Positions 49,513 through 58,990 of a stretch of DNA of 64,000 nt are shown here, piece after piece. The DNA lies in the NCBI GenBank assembly GCA_016208015.1, contig JACQYW010000012.1, positions 124,001 through 188,000 on the forward strand, read 5' to 3'. The notes under the pieces are model-generated. The model was given only the letters and a program-made list of their open reading frames with translations, had not been told where the DNA came from and searched no databases. The translations under genes were made by a program, and so were the position numbers. How positions within the stretch are numbered: position 1 is the first letter of the stretch; every line of letters starts with the position of its first letter. Source of the DNA: Nitrosomonadales bacterium (lineage in GTDB: Bacteria; Pseudomonadota; Gammaproteobacteria; Burkholderiales; Gallionellaceae).

Positions 49513-52428
49513 ATGTCATCGACCCCATTGCATGACCCTCTTGCGCCGCCGGTAGCGGACGCGAAAACCGAGATTAAAAACACCACTTGCTATATGTGCG
49601 CCTGCCGTTGCGGCATCCGCGTGCACATGCGCAACGGCGAAGTGCGTTATATCGACGGCAACCCCGACCATCCGCTCAACAACGGCGTGATCTGCGCCAA
49701 GGGTTCGTCCGGCATCATGAAACAGTATTCGCCCGCGCGGCTGACCAGACCCTTGCGCCGCAAGCCGGGGGCTGAGCGCGGCACGAGCGAATTCGAAGAA
49801 ATCAGCTGGGAAGAGACCTTCACCATTCTCGGCGAGCGCTTGGGCAAGATCCGCGCGACCGATCCGAAGCAGTTCGCCTTGTTCACCGGCCGCGACCAGA
49901 TGCAGGCGCTGACCGGTCTGTTCGCGCGCCAGTTTGGCACGCCAAACTATGCGGCGCACGGCGGTTTCTGCTCGGTCAACATGGCCGCCGGCATGATCTA
50001 CACCATCGGCGGCTCGTTCTGGGAGTTCGGCGGACCCGACCTCGAACGCTCCAAGCTGTTCATCATGATCGGCACGGCGGAAGACCATCACTCCAACCCG
50101 ATGAAGATCGCCATCTCCAAGTTCAAGCGCGAGGGCGGCCGTTTCATCTCCATCAATCCGGTGCGCACCGGCTATTCCGCCATTGCCGACGAGTGGGTGC
50201 CCATCCGTCCGGGGACCGACGGTGCACTGATGCTGGCGCTGATCCACGAGATCATCGCGCTCGGCTTGTTCGACCGCGAATTCCTGGTGCGCTACACCAA
50301 CTCCGGCCAACTGGTGAACCTCGATGCCGAGCACGACGAGTTCGGCATGTTCGTGCGCACTGAAGTGGCCAAGGAAGAGGGTTGCTACGATCCGCAAAAC
50401 AAACTGTGGTGGGACCGCAACACCAACAAGGCGGTGATCACCCATAGCGAAGGCGCCGATCCTTTCCTGCTCGGCGAATTCAAACTGTCTGACGGCACGC
50501 CGGTCAAGCCCGCGTTCCAGATGCTGCAAGACCGCGTCAAGGATTACACGCCGGAATGGGCGGAGCAGATCACCGGCATCCCGGCCGAGACCATCAAACG
50601 CCTGGCGCACGAGATGGGCATCACCGCGCGCGACCAGAAGATCGAACTGCCCATCGCCTGGACCGATTCATGGGGCAAGGAGCACGACACCGTCACCGGC
50701 AATCCGGTCTCCTTCCATGCCATGCGCGGACTGGCGGCGCACTCCAACGGCTTCCACACCATCCGCGCGCTGTCGATATTGATGACGTTGCTGGGCACCA
50801 TCGACCGTCCGGGCGGCTTCCGCCACAAGCCGCCGTTCCCGCGCCCGATCCCGCCCTGCGCACGCACGCCCAACCATCCCAAGGCGGTGCAGCCGAACAC
50901 GCCGCTGGACGGCATGGCGCTGGGTTGGCCGTCCGACCCGGACGACCTCTTCGTCAACGAAGACGGCAGCCCGGTGCGCATCGACAAGGCGTTCTCGTGG
51001 GAGTATCCGCTGTCGGTGCACGGCCTGATGCACAACGCCATCACCAACGCGTGGCGCGGCGACCCTTACAAGATCGACACGCTGCTGCTGTTCATGGCCA
51101 ACATGGCGTGGAACTCCAGCATGAACACCAGCGAAGTGCGCAAGATGCTGGTCGACAAGGACGAGAACGGCGAATACAAGATCCCGTTCCTGGTGGTGTG
51201 CGACGCCTTCCATTCCGAGACCACCGCCTTCGCCGACCTGATCCTGCCGGATACGACCTACCTCGAACGCCACGACGTGATGTCCATGCTCGACCGTCCG
51301 ATCTCCGAGTTCGACGGCCCGGTGGATTCGGTGCGCATCCCAGTGGTGCCGCCGACCGGCGAGTGCAAACCGTTCCAGGAAGTGCTGATCGAGCTCGGCT
51401 CGCGCCTGAAGCTGCCCGCTTTCGTGAACAAGGATGGCGGGCGCAAGTTCAAAGACTATCCCGACTTCATCGTCAACTGGGAGACCGCGCCGGGTTCCGG
51501 CATCGGCTTCCTCTCCGGCTGGCGCGGCAAGGGCGGCGAGAAGACGCTGCGCGGCGAACCGAACCCAAACCAGTGGGAGATGTATGCCAAGAACGATTGC
51601 GTGCACCACTACAAGTTGCCGCGTTCGTACCAGTTCATGCGCAACTGGAACCAGGGCTATCTGGAATGGTCGCAGAGCAACGGCATCACGCGCTATGCCG
51701 AACCCATCCTGATCCATCTGTATTCCGAGGTGCTGCAGAAATTCCGCCTCGCGGCGCAGGGCAAGAGCATCACGCGCCAGCCGCCCAAGCATCTGGCGAA
51801 ACGCGTCGAGACCTTCTTCGATCCGCTACCGTTCTATTACGAGCCGCTGGAAACGCAGACCACCGACAAGCTCAAATACCCGCTGTCGGCACTGACGCAG
51901 CGCCCGATGGCGATGTACCACTCGTGGGATTCGCAGAACGCCTGGTTGCGCCAGATCCACGCGCACAACTATCTCTACGTCAATGCGAAGACAGCCAGGG
52001 ATGCGGGCATCGCCGACGGCGACTGGATCTGGTGCGAATCGCAGTGGGGCAAGGTGCGCTGCATGGCGCGCTACAGCGAGTCGGTCGAACCCGGCACGGT
52101 GTGGACCTGGAACGCCATCGGCAAGGCTGCCGGTGCGTGGAACCTGTCGCCCGACGCGAACGAATCCCAGCAGGGCTTCCTGCTCAACCATGTGATCTCG
52201 GAAGAGTTGCCCGCGCAAGCGGACGGCAAGCGCTTCTCCAACTCCGACCCGATCACCGGACAAGCGGCCTGGTACGACGTGCGTGTGCGCATCTACAAAG
52301 CGGAAGAGGGCGAGCCCGAACAGACCTCGCCGCAATTCGAACCCATGAAGAAATATCCCGGTATGAAAGAACATCCGAGCTGGCTGGCTTACTTCGGCGG
52401 CGGCAAGAAGAAGGGCGGTGCGAAATGA
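49513..52428 (+). CDS. soeA: Sulfite dehydrogenase (quinone) molybdopterin subunit
   Basis: A 971-residue molybdopterin-guanine-dinucleotide oxidoreductase. The N-terminal [4Fe-4S] site is Cys26, Cys29, Cys33 and Cys61. No twin-arginine signal is present, so the enzyme stays in the cytoplasm, as known for SoeABC and unlike PsrA/PhsA. The gene order with soeB and soeC and the position next to sat-apr support sulfite oxidation to sulfate, with electrons to quinone. Polysulfide or thiosulfate reductase is the main alternative. It overlaps soeB by ATGA. Confidence 0.88.
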   Translation: MSSTPLHDPLAPPVADAKTEIKNTTCYMCACRCGIRVHMRNGEVRYIDGNPDHPLNNGVICAKGSSGIMKQYSPARLTRPLRRKPGAERGTSEFEEISWEETFTILGERLGKIRATDPKQFALFTGRDQMQALTGLFARQFGTPNYAAHGGFCSVNMAAGMIYTIGGSFWEFGGPDLERSKLFIMIGTAEDHHSNPMKIAISKFKREGGRFISINPVRTGYSAIADEWVPIRPGTDGALMLALIHEIIALGLFDREFLVRYTNSGQLVNLDAEHDEFGMFVRTEVAKEEGCYDPQNKLWWDRNTNKAVITHSEGADPFLLGEFKLSDGTPVKPAFQMLQDRVKDYTPEWAEQITGIPAETIKRLAHEMGITARDQKIELPIAWTDSWGKEHDTVTGNPVSFHAMRGLAAHSNGFHTIRALSILMTLLGTIDRPGGFRHKPPFPRPIPPCARTPNHPKAVQPNTPLDGMALGWPSDPDDLFVNEDGSPVRIDKAFSWEYPLSVHGLMHNAITNAWRGDPYKIDTLLLFMANMAWNSSMNTSEVRKMLVDKDENGEYKIPFLVVCDAFHSETTAFADLILPDTTYLERHDVMSMLDRPISEFDGPVDSVRIPVVPPTGECKPFQEVLIELGSRLKLPAFVNKDGGRKFKDYPDFIVNWETAPGSGIGFLSGWRGKGGEKTLRGEPNPNQWEMYAKNDCVHHYKLPRSYQFMRNWNQGYLEWSQSNGITRYAEPILIHLYSEVLQKFRLAAQGKSITRQPPKHLAKRVETFFDPLPFYYEPLETQTTDKLKYPLSALTQRPMAMYHSWDSQNAWLRQIHAHNYLYVNAKTARDAGIADGDWIWCESQWGKVRCMARYSESVEPGTVWTWNAIGKAAGAWNLSPDANESQQGFLLNHVISEELPAQADGKRFSNSDPITGQAAWYDVRVRIYKAEEGEPEQTSPQFEPMKKYPGMKEHPSWLAYFGGGKKKGGAK

Positions 52429-53156
52429 CCCAACTCGCCCTTGTCATCGACCTCAACGTCTGTGTCGGCTGCCACGCCTGCGTGACCAGCTGCAAGGAAT
52501 GGAACACCTCCGGTTCGGCCGGACCGCTGTGCGACGAACGTCCCTACGAAGCCGATCCGACCGGCACCTTCTTCAACCGCGTGCAGACCTTCGAGATCGG
52601 CCAGTATCCGAACAGCGAGACGCTGCACTTCCCCAAATCCTGCCTGCATTGCGAGGATCCGCCCTGCGTGCCGGTGTGCCCGACCGGCGCATCGTACAAG
52701 CGCAAGCAGGACGGCATCGTGCTGGTCGATTACGACAAGTGCATCGGCTGCAAGTATTGCACTTGGGCCTGCCCGTACGGCGCGCGCGAGATCGACGAGA
52801 AGCAGAAGGTGATGAAGAAGTGCACCCTGTGCGTGGACCGCATCTACGACATGTCCCTGCCGGAGAACGACCGCAAGCCGTCCTGCGTGAAAGCCTGCCC
52901 GACCAGCGCGCGGCTGTTCGGCGACATCCACGATCCCGAATCGGTCGTATCGCTGGCGATCCGCGAGGAAGGCGGCTATGCGCTGATGCCGGAGTGGGGC
53001 ACGCAACCGGCCAATCATTATCTGCCGCGGCGCAAGATGAAGCTCAAGATCCACATGGACGAGCTTGAGCGCGCGGACAATCCGCTCAAAGTGGACGGCC
53101 ATCTGCCCAAACCGGCTAAGGGTGAGTCGTCGATGGATGATGTTTCTGCCTGGTAA
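52425..53156 (+). CDS. soeB: Sulfite dehydrogenase iron-sulfur subunit
   Basis: A 243-residue protein with four [4Fe-4S] clusters in the DmsB/PsrB pattern: CVGCHACVTSC, CLHCEDPPCVPVC, CIGCKYCTWAC and CTLCVDRI with CVKAC. The start at 52425 is set by the ATGA overlap with soeA and the standard MTQLALVIDLNVCVGC beginning. It passes electrons from SoeA to SoeC. Confidence 0.9.
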   Translation: MTQLALVIDLNVCVGCHACVTSCKEWNTSGSAGPLCDERPYEADPTGTFFNRVQTFEIGQYPNSETLHFPKSCLHCEDPPCVPVCPTGASYKRKQDGIVLVDYDKCIGCKYCTWACPYGAREIDEKQKVMKKCTLCVDRIYDMSLPENDRKPSCVKACPTSARLFGDIHDPESVVSLAIREEGGYALMPEWGTQPANHYLPRRKMKLKIHMDELERADNPLKVDGHLPKPAKGESSMDDVSAW

Positions 53157-53164
53157 AGAGAACT

Positions 53165-54136
53165 ATGAAACCTGCATTTTCCGTGATTTTCCTGACCACT
53201 CTGCTCGGTGCCGGGCAGGGCTTGTTTCTGGCGTTGTTCACGCACCAAACCTATGCGCTGTTCGGCTTGCTGACCATGCAGTCCGCTGCCTATTACGGTT
53301 TCGGCAGTGCGCTGGCCTTGCTGTTCCTGTGCGGCGGACTGATCGCTTCGTTCTTCCACCTCGGTCGTCCCGAGCGTGCCTGGCGTTCGGCGGCGAAGTG
53401 GCGCACTTCATGGCTGTCGCGCGAAGTCATCGTGCTGCCGGCGTTCATGGGCGTGGTATTTCTGTACGGCATGGTGCATGTGTTCGGCTATCTGCCCGAG
53501 ATTGTGACCCTGCCCAGCGGCCTGATCATTGATCTGTCTGTCGTGATCGGAGCGCTCGGCACACTGCTGGCTTTCTCGTTATTCGTCGCTACCGGCATGA
53601 TCTACGCCTGTCTGCGCTTCCTGCGCGAATGGAATTCTCCGCTGACGGTGATCAATTACATCCTGATGGGCGGTTCTTCCGGCTTCATTCTGGCGGCGTT
53701 CTACTCGGCCACCTACGCGCCGACCGAAACGGATTTCTTTGTCGGTTGGGCCATCATCATCACGCTGCTGGCTTTCGTCGGGCGTGTGGCTTCGCTGCTG
53801 CGCAATGCGCGCCTGAAACCGAAGTCGACCATGCAGACCGCCATCGGCGTGAAGCATCCCTACATCACGCAACGCTCGATGGGCGCCATGGGCGGCACGT
53901 TCAACACGCGCGAGTTCTTCCACGGCAAGAGCGTGACGTTCATCCGCGCGATCAAGCCGACATTCCTGATATTGGCTTTTGTTGCCCCACTGGCCTTGCT
54001 GGCGATGGGATTGTTCTCCCCGGCCCTGCTTGGTGTGGCGTTTGTGCTGCAGTACATCGGGCTGATGGCGGAGCGCTGGTTCTTCTTCGCGCAGGCCAAC
54101 CACCCGCAGAATCTCTATTATCAAACCATAGGTTGA
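53165..54136 (+). CDS. soeC: Sulfite dehydrogenase membrane subunit, DmsC type
   Basis: A 323-residue inner-membrane protein with about eight helices of the DmsC family (the SoeC type, rather than the NrfD type). The segment FFHLGRPERAWRSAAKWRTSWLSREV is diagnostic of DmsC relatives. It anchors SoeAB to the cytoplasmic side and reduces quinone. AGAGAAC precedes the ATG nine bases after soeB. Confidence 0.9.
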   Translation: MKPAFSVIFLTTLLGAGQGLFLALFTHQTYALFGLLTMQSAAYYGFGSALALLFLCGGLIASFFHLGRPERAWRSAAKWRTSWLSREVIVLPAFMGVVFLYGMVHVFGYLPEIVTLPSGLIIDLSVVIGALGTLLAFSLFVATGMIYACLRFLREWNSPLTVINYILMGGSSGFILAAFYSATYAPTETDFFVGWAIIITLLAFVGRVASLLRNARLKPKSTMQTAIGVKHPYITQRSMGAMGGTFNTREFFHGKSVTFIRAIKPTFLILAFVAPLALLAMGLFSPALLGVAFVLQYIGLMAERWFFFAQANHPQNLYYQTIG

Positions 54137-54146
54137 TCGCGACATT

Positions 54147-55934
54147 TTGAAAAGCACACATACGCGCAATTACTGGTTGCACCGTCTGCTGCCGTTCATG
54201 CAGTGGAAGCATCTGGTGGATCGACAATCCACCCGTGCCGATCTGGTCGCCGGTATCACCGGTGCGTTGATCGTATTGCCGCAAGGGGTGGCGTTCGCAA
54301 CCATTGCCGGCATGCCGCCGGAATACGGCTTGTATGCGGCCATGCTGCCCGCGATCATCGCGGCCCTGTTCGGATCGAGCTGGCATCTGGTCTCGGGTCC
54401 GACCACCGCCATCTCCATCGCCGTGTTTGCGGCCATGAGTCCGCTGGCCGATCCCGGTTCGCCGCAGTTCATCAGCATGGTACTCACGCTGACCTTCCTC
54501 ACCGGATTGTTCCAGTTGATCCTCGGGCTGGCGCGCATGGGCATACTGGTCAACTTCATTTCGCATACGGTGGTCATCGGTTTCACCGCGGGCGCGGCGC
54601 TGCTGATCGCGGCCAGCCAGGTGAAGAACTTCTTCGGTATCGAGATCGCACGCGGCGCGCATTTCCACGTGGTGATCGAACGTTTCATCGAACAGTTCGG
54701 CAACATCAATCCCTGGGTCATGCTGGTCGGGACGGTCACGCTGGCTTCGGGCATCCTGGCCAAGCGCTACATCCCCAAACTGCCCTACATGATCGTGGCG
54801 ATGGTGATCAGCAGTGTGGTCGCTTATCTGATCAATCTGGAGATCGGCGTGGAGACCACTCTGATCAAGACGGTGGGCGCATTGCCCGCACATCTGCCGC
54901 CGCTGTCGCTGCCGGACTTTTCCTATTCGACCATCCATAAGGTATTGTTCCCGGCCCTGGTGGTGACCATGCTGGCGCTGACCGAGGCGGTCTCCATCTC
55001 GCGTTCCATCGCGGTGAAGTCCGAGCAGCGCATCGACGGCAACCAGGAGTTCATCGGCCAGGGCCTGTCGAATCTGGTCGGCAGTTTTTTCTCCAGCTAT
55101 GCCTCCTGCGGCTCGTTCAACCGTAGTGGTGTGAACTACGCGGCGGGTGCAAAGACGCCGATGGCGACGGTATATGCCTCTCTCTTCCTGGTGCTCGTGC
55201 TGTTGCTGGTCGCGCCGCTGGCTTCCTACCTGCCGACGGCGGCGATGGCGGGCATCCTGTTCCTGGTCGCCTGGGGCCTGATCGACTTCCATCATATCTC
55301 CAGCATCGGCAAGACCAGCCGCTCGGAAACGGTCATATTGTGGGTGACGCTGCTGGGCACGCTGGTCGATCTGGAGAAGGGCATCTTCTTCGGCATCCTG
55401 CTGTCACTGGTCATCTACCTGTTCCGCGTCTCGCGTCCGAACATCGTGCCGGTGGTGCCGGCGAAAGAGGAAGGCGCCTACCACTTCGTGGGGGCTGAAG
55501 ACCATCCGCAATGCCCGCAATTGAGCATGGTGCGTCTCAACGGCGCGATCTTCTTCGGTGCGGTGGACCATGTGCAGAACAGCTTGCAGAAGATCGACGA
55601 GATCGAGCCGCAAAAGAAATCCGTACTGATCGTCGCACGCGGCATCAGCTTCGTCGATGTGGCCGGTGCCGAGATGCTGGCGCAGGAAGCGCGCCGCCGC
55701 CGCAAGCTGGGAGGCGGTCTGTATTTCTACCGCTGCAAGGAAGATATCTACAAGTTCCTGCGCAAGTCAGACAAGCTGGACGACATTGGCGAAGGAGCTT
55801 TCTTTCCGACCATGTCGAACTGGATCAAGCCGGTGTATGCCACGCTCGATTCCGAGATATGCCGCAACTGTACGGCACGCATCTTCTCCGAGTGTCATGT
55901 CAATCTGCCTAACGGCGAACCAAGGGTTAAATGA
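54147..55934 (+). CDS. SulP-family anion transporter with STAS domain
   Basis: A 595-residue protein starting at TTG: SulP transport domain (about residues 25-420; FATIAGMPPEYGLYAAMLPAI is its signature) and a C-terminal STAS domain (about 445-555). The last 20 residues carry a cysteine set, CRNCTARIFSEC, which is unusual for this family. It begins 10 bases after soeC, so sulfate release from the SoeABC product is a natural guess; bicarbonate is another possibility for this family. It overlaps the next SulP gene by ATGA. Confidence 0.88.
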   Translation: MKSTHTRNYWLHRLLPFMQWKHLVDRQSTRADLVAGITGALIVLPQGVAFATIAGMPPEYGLYAAMLPAIIAALFGSSWHLVSGPTTAISIAVFAAMSPLADPGSPQFISMVLTLTFLTGLFQLILGLARMGILVNFISHTVVIGFTAGAALLIAASQVKNFFGIEIARGAHFHVVIERFIEQFGNINPWVMLVGTVTLASGILAKRYIPKLPYMIVAMVISSVVAYLINLEIGVETTLIKTVGALPAHLPPLSLPDFSYSTIHKVLFPALVVTMLALTEAVSISRSIAVKSEQRIDGNQEFIGQGLSNLVGSFFSSYASCGSFNRSGVNYAAGAKTPMATVYASLFLVLVLLLVAPLASYLPTAAMAGILFLVAWGLIDFHHISSIGKTSRSETVILWVTLLGTLVDLEKGIFFGILLSLVIYLFRVSRPNIVPVVPAKEEGAYHFVGAEDHPQCPQLSMVRLNGAIFFGAVDHVQNSLQKIDEIEPQKKSVLIVARGISFVDVAGAEMLAQEARRRRKLGGGLYFYRCKEDIYKFLRKSDKLDDIGEGAFFPTMSNWIKPVYATLDSEICRNCTARIFSECHVNLPNGEPRVK

Positions 55935-58084
55935 TGAACAACCGTCTCACGAGCTTCCTGCCTTTTCTATCCTGGTGGCCGCTGAGTGGCGCCAATGTCA
56001 GAACCGACCTGATCGCCGGCATCACCGTGGCGCTGGTGCTGATTCCGCAATCCATGGCCTATGCGCAACTGGCCGGTCTGCCCGCCTATTACGGTTTGTA
56101 TGCGGCCTTCTTGCCTGGCATCATCGCCGCGATGTGGGGTTCTTCCGCGCAACTGGCGACCGGGCCCGTCGCGGTCGCTTCGCTGCTGACCGCGTCGGCG
56201 TTGGCGCCGCTCGCCGCGACCGGCTCGGAGCAGTTCGTCGCGCTGGCCATCCTGCTGGCGCTGATGGTCGGTCTGGTCCAGCTCGGGCTGGGCATCTTCA
56301 AGCTTGGCGTGGTGGTCAACTTCCTGTCGCACCCGGTGATCGTCGGTTTCACGAATGCCGCCGCCATCATCATCGGTCTGTCGCAACTCAATAAACTGTT
56401 CGGCGTCTCCATGGGCCGCAGCGAGCACTTCATCAACGATATATTGGGTGTGCTGCAGCAGATCGGCGAGACCCACTGGCCTACCCTGGTCATGGGCGTC
56501 TCGGCGTTTGCCATCATGTGGCTTTTGAAAAAATACGCCCCCAAGCTGCCCGGCGTGCTGATCGCGGTGACCATCACCACCATTGCCAGCTTTGCGATCG
56601 GTTTCGAGCACAACAGCAAGGGTAAGGTCGAGCAGATCGCGGATGCCGAGGTTCGGAGTCTGGCTGATGATTTCTCCCGTACTGAAAGCAAGATGGAGGA
56701 ATTGAATGCGGTGATCGCCGGTAAATCGGCTGAGCTCAAGCACCTGCAGAAAGAGCCGGGCGGAAGCCCGCAACATTCCGCAGCGCTCAAGTATGAGATC
56801 GAGCTGGTCAGGCTGGAGATCAAGGATCTCGAGAACGAGAACCGCAAGGCTGCGCGTTCACTGCGCAAGTTCATCTTTGAACAGGTTCCCGCGACCGAAA
56901 CGCAGGCGGCCAGACTCTATCTGACCGGGCAGGTGCCGCAGGGCGAGACGTCCGACGGCTACCGCTGGCGCATCAAGAAAGTGAACAAGGGCGAACTGAA
57001 ACTGGTCGGCGGCGGCGAGGTGGTGGGCAGCATCCCGTCCGGCCTGCCCGACATCGGCGTGCCGAAGATGAGCTGGGAGACCATCATGGCGCTGCTTTCC
57101 AGCGCGCTGGTGATCTCGCTGGTGGGCTTCATGGAGGCGATCTCCATCGCCAAGGCCATGGCAGCCAAGACCAAGCAGCGCATCGATCCAAACCAGGAAC
57201 TGCTGGGTCAGGGCATCTCCAATATCGTCGGCAGCTTCAGCCAGTCGTTCCCGGTCAGCGGCTCGTTCTCGCGTTCGGCGGTGAACCTCAATGCGGGCGC
57301 CGTCACCGGCCTGTCCAATGTGTTCGCCGGGCTGATCGTGCTGGTCACGCTGCTGTTCCTCACGCCGCTGTTGTATCACCTGCCGCAGGCGGTGCTGGCG
57401 GCGGTGATCATGATGGCGGTGATCGGGTTGGTGAACTTCAAGGCCATCGTGCATGCCTGGCACACGCACAAGCATGACGGCGTCGCCGCCATCGTGACCT
57501 TCGTCGCCACGCTCGCTTTCGCTCCGCATCTGGACAACGGCATCATGGTCGGCGCCGGGTTGTCCATTCTTCTCTATCTGTATCGCACCATGAAGCCGCG
57601 CGTGGCCATCCTCGGCCGCCACCCGGACGGCACATTGCGCGACGTCAAGGTGCACGACCTGCCGGTGAGCGAGAACGTTATCGCCATGCGTTACGACGGT
57701 TCACTGTATTTCGCCAACGTGCCGTACTTCGAGGACACCGTGCTCGAGGCGGTGGCCAACAACCCGCAGGCCAAGCATCTGCTGATCGTGGCGGACGGCA
57801 TCAACCAGCTCGACGCTTCCGGCGACGAAGTCATCCATCACGTGGTGGAACGCCTGCGCTCCAACGGCATCCGCGTGGTGTTCAGCGGGCTGAAGAAACA
57901 GGTACTGGATATCATGCGCCATTCCGGTCTGCTGGCTTACATCGGCGAGGAGAACATCTTCTCGGACGAGGAAAAGGCGCTGGAGTCGATCTATGCGGAA
58001 GTGGTCAAGGTCAAACCGGATGCGAAACGCCGTCTGCTGAAACAGCATATCGGCGGTGACGACGGGATCAAGACCTGGCTTTGA
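55931..58084 (+). CDS. SulP-family transporter with large coiled-coil insertion and STAS domain
   Basis: A 717-residue SulP protein. The transport domain begins as usual (QSMAYAQLAGLPAYYGLYAAFLPG) but is interrupted by about 135 residues (roughly 228-362) that are hydrophilic and heptad-rich (for example KMEELNAVIAGKSAELKHLQ), then a short beta-rich stretch, before the transport domain resumes at EVVGSIPSGLPDIGVP. A STAS domain ends the protein (about 570-700). The inserted region would project from the membrane between transport helices. It follows the other SulP gene with a four-base overlap. Confidence 0.85.
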   Translation: MMNNRLTSFLPFLSWWPLSGANVRTDLIAGITVALVLIPQSMAYAQLAGLPAYYGLYAAFLPGIIAAMWGSSAQLATGPVAVASLLTASALAPLAATGSEQFVALAILLALMVGLVQLGLGIFKLGVVVNFLSHPVIVGFTNAAAIIIGLSQLNKLFGVSMGRSEHFINDILGVLQQIGETHWPTLVMGVSAFAIMWLLKKYAPKLPGVLIAVTITTIASFAIGFEHNSKGKVEQIADAEVRSLADDFSRTESKMEELNAVIAGKSAELKHLQKEPGGSPQHSAALKYEIELVRLEIKDLENENRKAARSLRKFIFEQVPATETQAARLYLTGQVPQGETSDGYRWRIKKVNKGELKLVGGGEVVGSIPSGLPDIGVPKMSWETIMALLSSALVISLVGFMEAISIAKAMAAKTKQRIDPNQELLGQGISNIVGSFSQSFPVSGSFSRSAVNLNAGAVTGLSNVFAGLIVLVTLLFLTPLLYHLPQAVLAAVIMMAVIGLVNFKAIVHAWHTHKHDGVAAIVTFVATLAFAPHLDNGIMVGAGLSILLYLYRTMKPRVAILGRHPDGTLRDVKVHDLPVSENVIAMRYDGSLYFANVPYFEDTVLEAVANNPQAKHLLIVADGINQLDASGDEVIHHVVERLRSNGIRVVFSGLKKQVLDIMRHSGLLAYIGEENIFSDEEKALESIYAEVVKVKPDAKRRLLKQHIGGDDGIKTWL

Positions 58085-58541
58085 TGGGGATGCGGAATAA
58101 GGATTTCGAGTGATATGGCAGGCGTATATAACCAGCCGGGGCAGCATGAACAGTCGTATTTCATGTATCTTCCGCGCTGGCCCCTTCCGTTTTTTCGGTC
58201 AGAGGCGATCTGCAAGTGGCCGGGTGACGAGGGCAAGGACGATCCGTTCAATCCATGCAGGAAATTGTCCGGGATATAAACGTATTGGGTGAACAAATCT
58301 TTTTCAAAATAATAATGTTTCATGGAGTCCCCAATAGCAATTTTCTGGGGTATGAGGAGTCGGCGGAGCGCGGATAATTGAAGGCATGGAATCGTTGTCT
58401 TTACATGCCGGACTGTTGCACGCGCAGAAGTGAGCAGTATTTTTCATATTGTCGCAAGTCAGTATTGAATGACTGGCTAAATTTTTTTGCATGAAATGAG
58501 CTGCCAATTCATTTACCTGAAAACCTCAAAGGAGAATTGCC
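58085..58541. other. 457-base gap holding a SulP-tail-like remnant and AT-rich upstream sequence
   Basis: Bases 58202-58279 resemble a segment at 62758-62840 (see the remnant entries). Bases 58280-58541 are AT-rich and hold the likely promoter of the cytochrome gene, which has AAGGAG before its ATG. A short leftward open frame at 58304-58507 lacks gene signals. Confidence 0.6.
58115..58279 (+). pseudogene. Remnant related to a SulP C-terminus (or 54-residue small gene)
   Basis: An open frame of 54 codons ending in EAICKWPGDEGKDDPFNPCRK then LSGI. Its last 26 residues match the end of the remnant at 62618-62845 (KDDPTNPCRKLS there). The region in front reads MAGVYNQPGQHEQSYFMYLP, which I cannot assign. 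It is either the 3' end of a lost SulP-type gene or a real small gene; no good ribosome site is present. Confidence 0.45.
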
Positions 58542-58928
58542 ATGAAACACAGTATTACTCTACCGATCCTGACGGCTGCCGCGTTGTTTGTTTCCACTGC
58601 CCATGCCTACGATGCCGACTGGAAACGCGGCCGTGTCTATTACCGAAGTGTGTGCACCTCCTGCCACGTTGCCTCCCCGATCGGCCAGATCAATCCGAGC
58701 GGCAGAACCAAGGCCGAATGGACGGCCTACCTGAATGCCGACAAGCACGCCAAGGGCAAGGACGGTGTCAAGCAGTACGTCAGCAAGGCGTATCGCGCCA
58801 GCATCAAGTCCGGCAACAAGGCCGCCGAGAAATTTGCCGATGTGCCGGATCAGGAACTGTTCGATGACATCAAATCCTTTCTGTTGAGAAGTGCCAAAGA
58901 CGGTGAGAGCCCTGCCAGTTGCAGTTGA
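58542..58928 (+). CDS. Periplasmic monohaem cytochrome c without methionine ligand
   Basis: A 128-residue protein with a signal peptide (about 22 residues, ending AHA before YDADWK) and one haem site, Cys38-Thr-Ser-Cys41-His42. The mature protein contains no methionine at all, so the sixth iron ligand cannot be Met; His69, a lysine or Cys127 near the C-terminus are the candidates. It is alone before the YeeE gene and probably donates or accepts electrons in the sulfur module. AAGGAG precedes the ATG. Confidence 0.85.
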   Translation: MKHSITLPILTAAALFVSTAHAYDADWKRGRVYYRSVCTSCHVASPIGQINPSGRTKAEWTAYLNADKHAKGKDGVKQYVSKAYRASIKSGNKAAEKFADVPDQELFDDIKSFLLRSAKDGESPASCS

Positions 58929-58990
58929 AAAGCCGGTATTGAGGCAGCATCCTGGTTGATTCGCAAATGCGCATAGGGAGGTAAGCTGAA

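Noticed and set aside
50556..53156. An 866-codon open frame covering most of soeA in another frame and running into soeB
   Set aside because: Only the part from 52425 is a gene (soeB). The upstream part is an overlapping frame within soeA and has an Arg/Pro/His-rich composition typical of a shadow frame in GC-rich DNA.
57991..58323. Leftward 110-codon frame across the SulP end and the gap
   Set aside because: Half of it is antisense to the SulP gene and it has no recognisable protein features.
58304..58507. Leftward 67-codon frame with several cysteines upstream of the cytochrome gene
   Set aside because: No ribosome site, low complexity and position over the likely promoter; nothing supports translation.
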